Origin: Acinetobacter beijerinckii CIP 110307
GTDB lineage: Bacteria > Pseudomonadota > Gammaproteobacteria > Pseudomonadales > Moraxellaceae
DNA length: 64,000 nucleotides
NCBI RefSeq assembly: GCF_000369005.1
Contig: NZ_KB849765.1
Span: 62,001-126,000 of the forward strand
Direction: 5' to 3'
Positions within the stretch are counted from its first letter, which is position 1. Each line of letters starts with the position of its first letter. A program made the position numbers and the translations under genes. This document shows positions 62,381 through 64,000 of this stretch, in pieces. The notes under the pieces were generated by a model. That model searched no databases. It was not told the origin of the DNA and was given only the letters and a program-made list of their open reading frames with translations.

Positions 62381-64000
62381 TTATGCAAAATGATGGCGGC
62401 TTAACACTAAACTTTCCACATTGACAGGCGTCCCCAACAAATAGCCTTGCAATTGATTGCATCCCAAATTAGTTAGAATATCTGCTTGTTGTTGCGTCTC
62501 TACCCCTTCAGCCGTAACGATCAAACCTAATTTTGCGGCAAGATGAATAATACTTTCTAAGATTGCCTCTTCTTTGGAGTTTGGCTGTAAATCGATTAAG
62601 AAACCTCGATCAATTTTAAGCTCATCCACAGGTAAATCTTTTAAATATAAGAAACTCGAATAGCCTGTACCAAAGTCATCAATCGCGATACGTATCCCTA
62701 ATTTGCGCAAGCGCTCCAAAGTACGAATACTTGAATCAATGTGATGCATGGCAGTGGATTCAGTAATTTCTAAAATAAGGTTGTGAGGTTTAATTTGATA
62801 TTTTTCTAATAATTGTTGTAGGACATCGAAGAGTTTCTTATTTTCAAATTGCAGAGCAGATAGATTAACGGCAATTGGATAAAATGGACTATGACTCAAC
62901 TCCCATTTTTGGATCTGCTGACACGCCTGCTCAAGTGCCCAATATCCCATTGGGATGATTAAACCCGTTTTTTCAGCCCCCTCAATAAACATTTGCGGTG
63001 TTAAAAGCCCTAGACTCGGATGCTTCCATCGAATTAATGCCTCTACGCCACAGACTTCATAATTTGAGGTAAATTTTGGCTGATAGAATAGTACGAACTG
63101 CTGCTCTTCAACTGCTTTATATAAGTCATTAATCAATTTAGACTGACTTCGTACATCCTGCTGATTGTTTACTGAATGAAAAACTGTGTAAGTATTACGA
63201 CCTTGATCTTTGGAAGCAAGCATTGCAATATCAGCATTAATCAATAAATCCTGTACATTAGTTCCATGCTCAGGATACATTGCTATTCCAAGACTGGCTG
63301 AAATGTTAATTTCTTTTGCAGCAATTAAATATGTTTCTTGAATAAAATGTAGCACTTCCTCAGCAAGCTTCATTGCTTCATTTACATCTGTATTCTCAGA
63401 TAATAATACAAATTCATCACCGCCGATTCTAAACAACTTATGGCTTGAACTTAACTTATCATGCAAACGATTTGCCATTTGAATCAAAAGTTGATCACCA
63501 ACATGGTGTCCAAAAGCATCATTTACCGATTTAAATCGATCTAAATCTATATATAAAAAAGCAGCTTTTTGATCGTTTAAACGATGATGGGTAAATATGA
63601 CTTCAGAACTTTCAGTTAAGTGCAAACGGTTAGGTAATTTGGTTAATGAATCATGTAAAGACTGAGAAGCTAATTCCTTATTTATCTTGGTGAGTTGCTG
63701 ATTACGTTCTTCCAATCTGGCTTCCAAGATGGCTACAGCAAAGCCAGCAACAAAGACTAAGCTGGTAATAAAAATAATGGTAAATAACAAAACGCTTTGT
63801 TCAGTCTGTGCTTGGCTTAAAACTCTTGCAATACTCTCATCAAAGTATGTCGCTGCCATTCCAGTATAATGCATCCCAACGATGCTAAACGCCATGAGGA
63901 TTGCAACAATTGCTTTTAATGTTGTTCGATACTTCACGGCTGTTTTGTACTTGAAAACAAATAGGAAACTTAAGCCAGAACCACTAATCGCAATCAAAAC
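62381..64000 (-). CDS. MHYT-GGDEF-EAL cyclic-di-GMP protein, 5'-truncated
   Basis: The frame is open to the right edge, so the N-terminus is missing; about 539 residues are present. Visible are the last MHYT units (VGMHYTGMAATYF), a membrane helix, a coiled linker, a GGDEF domain with intact GGDEFVLLSE and an EAL domain with EALIRW and the loop IAIDDFGTGYSSF. The MHYT part is thought to sense gases or redox at the membrane. Both c-di-GMP synthesis and breakdown motifs look intact, so the net activity cannot be told. Confidence 0.93.
   Translation of the reverse strand, partial: VLIAISGSGLSFLFVFKYKTAVKYRTTLKAIVAILMAFSIVGMHYTGMAATYFDESIARVLSQAQTEQSVLLFTIIFITSLVFVAGFAVAILEARLEERNQQLTKINKELASQSLHDSLTKLPNRLHLTESSEVIFTHHRLNDQKAAFLYIDLDRFKSVNDAFGHHVGDQLLIQMANRLHDKLSSSHKLFRIGGDEFVLLSENTDVNEAMKLAEEVLHFIQETYLIAAKEINISASLGIAMYPEHGTNVQDLLINADIAMLASKDQGRNTYTVFHSVNNQQDVRSQSKLINDLYKAVEEQQFVLFYQPKFTSNYEVCGVEALIRWKHPSLGLLTPQMFIEGAEKTGLIIPMGYWALEQACQQIQKWELSHSPFYPIAVNLSALQFENKKLFDVLQQLLEKYQIKPHNLILEITESTAMHHIDSSIRTLERLRKLGIRIAIDDFGTGYSSFLYLKDLPVDELKIDRGFLIDLQPNSKEEAILESIIHLAAKLGLIVTAEGVETQQQADILTNLGCNQLQGYLLGTPVNVESLVLSRHHFA

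Overview
The window is a low-GC gammaproteobacterial chromosome segment that reads as Acinetobacter: a three-gene pyridine nucleotide transhydrogenase, a BlsA-like BLUF photoreceptor, dusA used as an integration site, tandem YadA-type adhesins, and a two-arsC ars operon. The species is not resolved. No rRNA, tRNA or CRISPR array was seen. The window cuts one gene at each end: a short-chain dehydrogenase on the left and an MHYT-GGDEF-EAL protein on the right.

Bases 1-9100 are core and regulatory genes: pntAA-pntAB-pntB (leftward), soxR divergent from a RidA-family/MFS pair across a well-preserved SoxR box, a small membrane protein convergent with a BLUF gene, and a 72-residue hypothetical gene.

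Bases about 9171-30996 are an integrative element inserted in the 5' end of dusA. A dead 28-codon dusA start remains on the left. On the right the element supplies a replacement start that keeps dusA intact. The 14-bp core repeat ATGATGGATTGGAC marks both junctions, and TGGTGTA-type repeats lie just inside each end. The left half is defence cargo: a PaeR7I/XhoI-like type II restriction-modification pair, a PHP-plus-SMC-like ATPase (TrlF-like), and convergent with them a 1429-residue NACHT/STAND-type ATPase with a C-terminal PD-(D/E)XK-like nuclease. The right half is element biology: a Gp3-like protein, a YqaJ-type nuclease, a DUF932 protein, a zinc-ribbon membrane protein, three small exported proteins, a strongly folded about 230-nt intergenic locus, a 49-residue reading frame, an unknown 377-residue protein, a frameshifted YagK/YfjJ (inovirus Gp2-like) gene, a PrtN-type activator and the tyrosine integrase.

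Bases 30.9-43.6 kb return to core functions: dusA, a C-H peptidase/amidase-like protein, tcdA, an MFS transporter, a DUF4261-like protein, acnA, tatD, two RsiV/DUF3298-like lipoproteins and prfC. Bases 43.8-45.3 kb are a decaying accessory patch: a Sel1-repeat protein, a small membrane protein and two broken reading frames.

Bases 45.7-64.0 kb carry a carboxymuconolactone decarboxylase-like protein, an unknown 502-residue protein, an M28-like lipoprotein with altered metal ligands, an AraC regulator, a surface lipoprotein, two tandem trimeric autotransporters with 11-residue stalk repeats, an orphan IS630-type OrfA, a DUF6502-like protein, the operon arsC(Grx)-arsR-arsC(Trx)-acr3-arsH with two overlapping operator-like palindromes, a PhaC-fold hydrolase with serine in place of the synthase cysteine, and the truncated cyclic-di-GMP protein.
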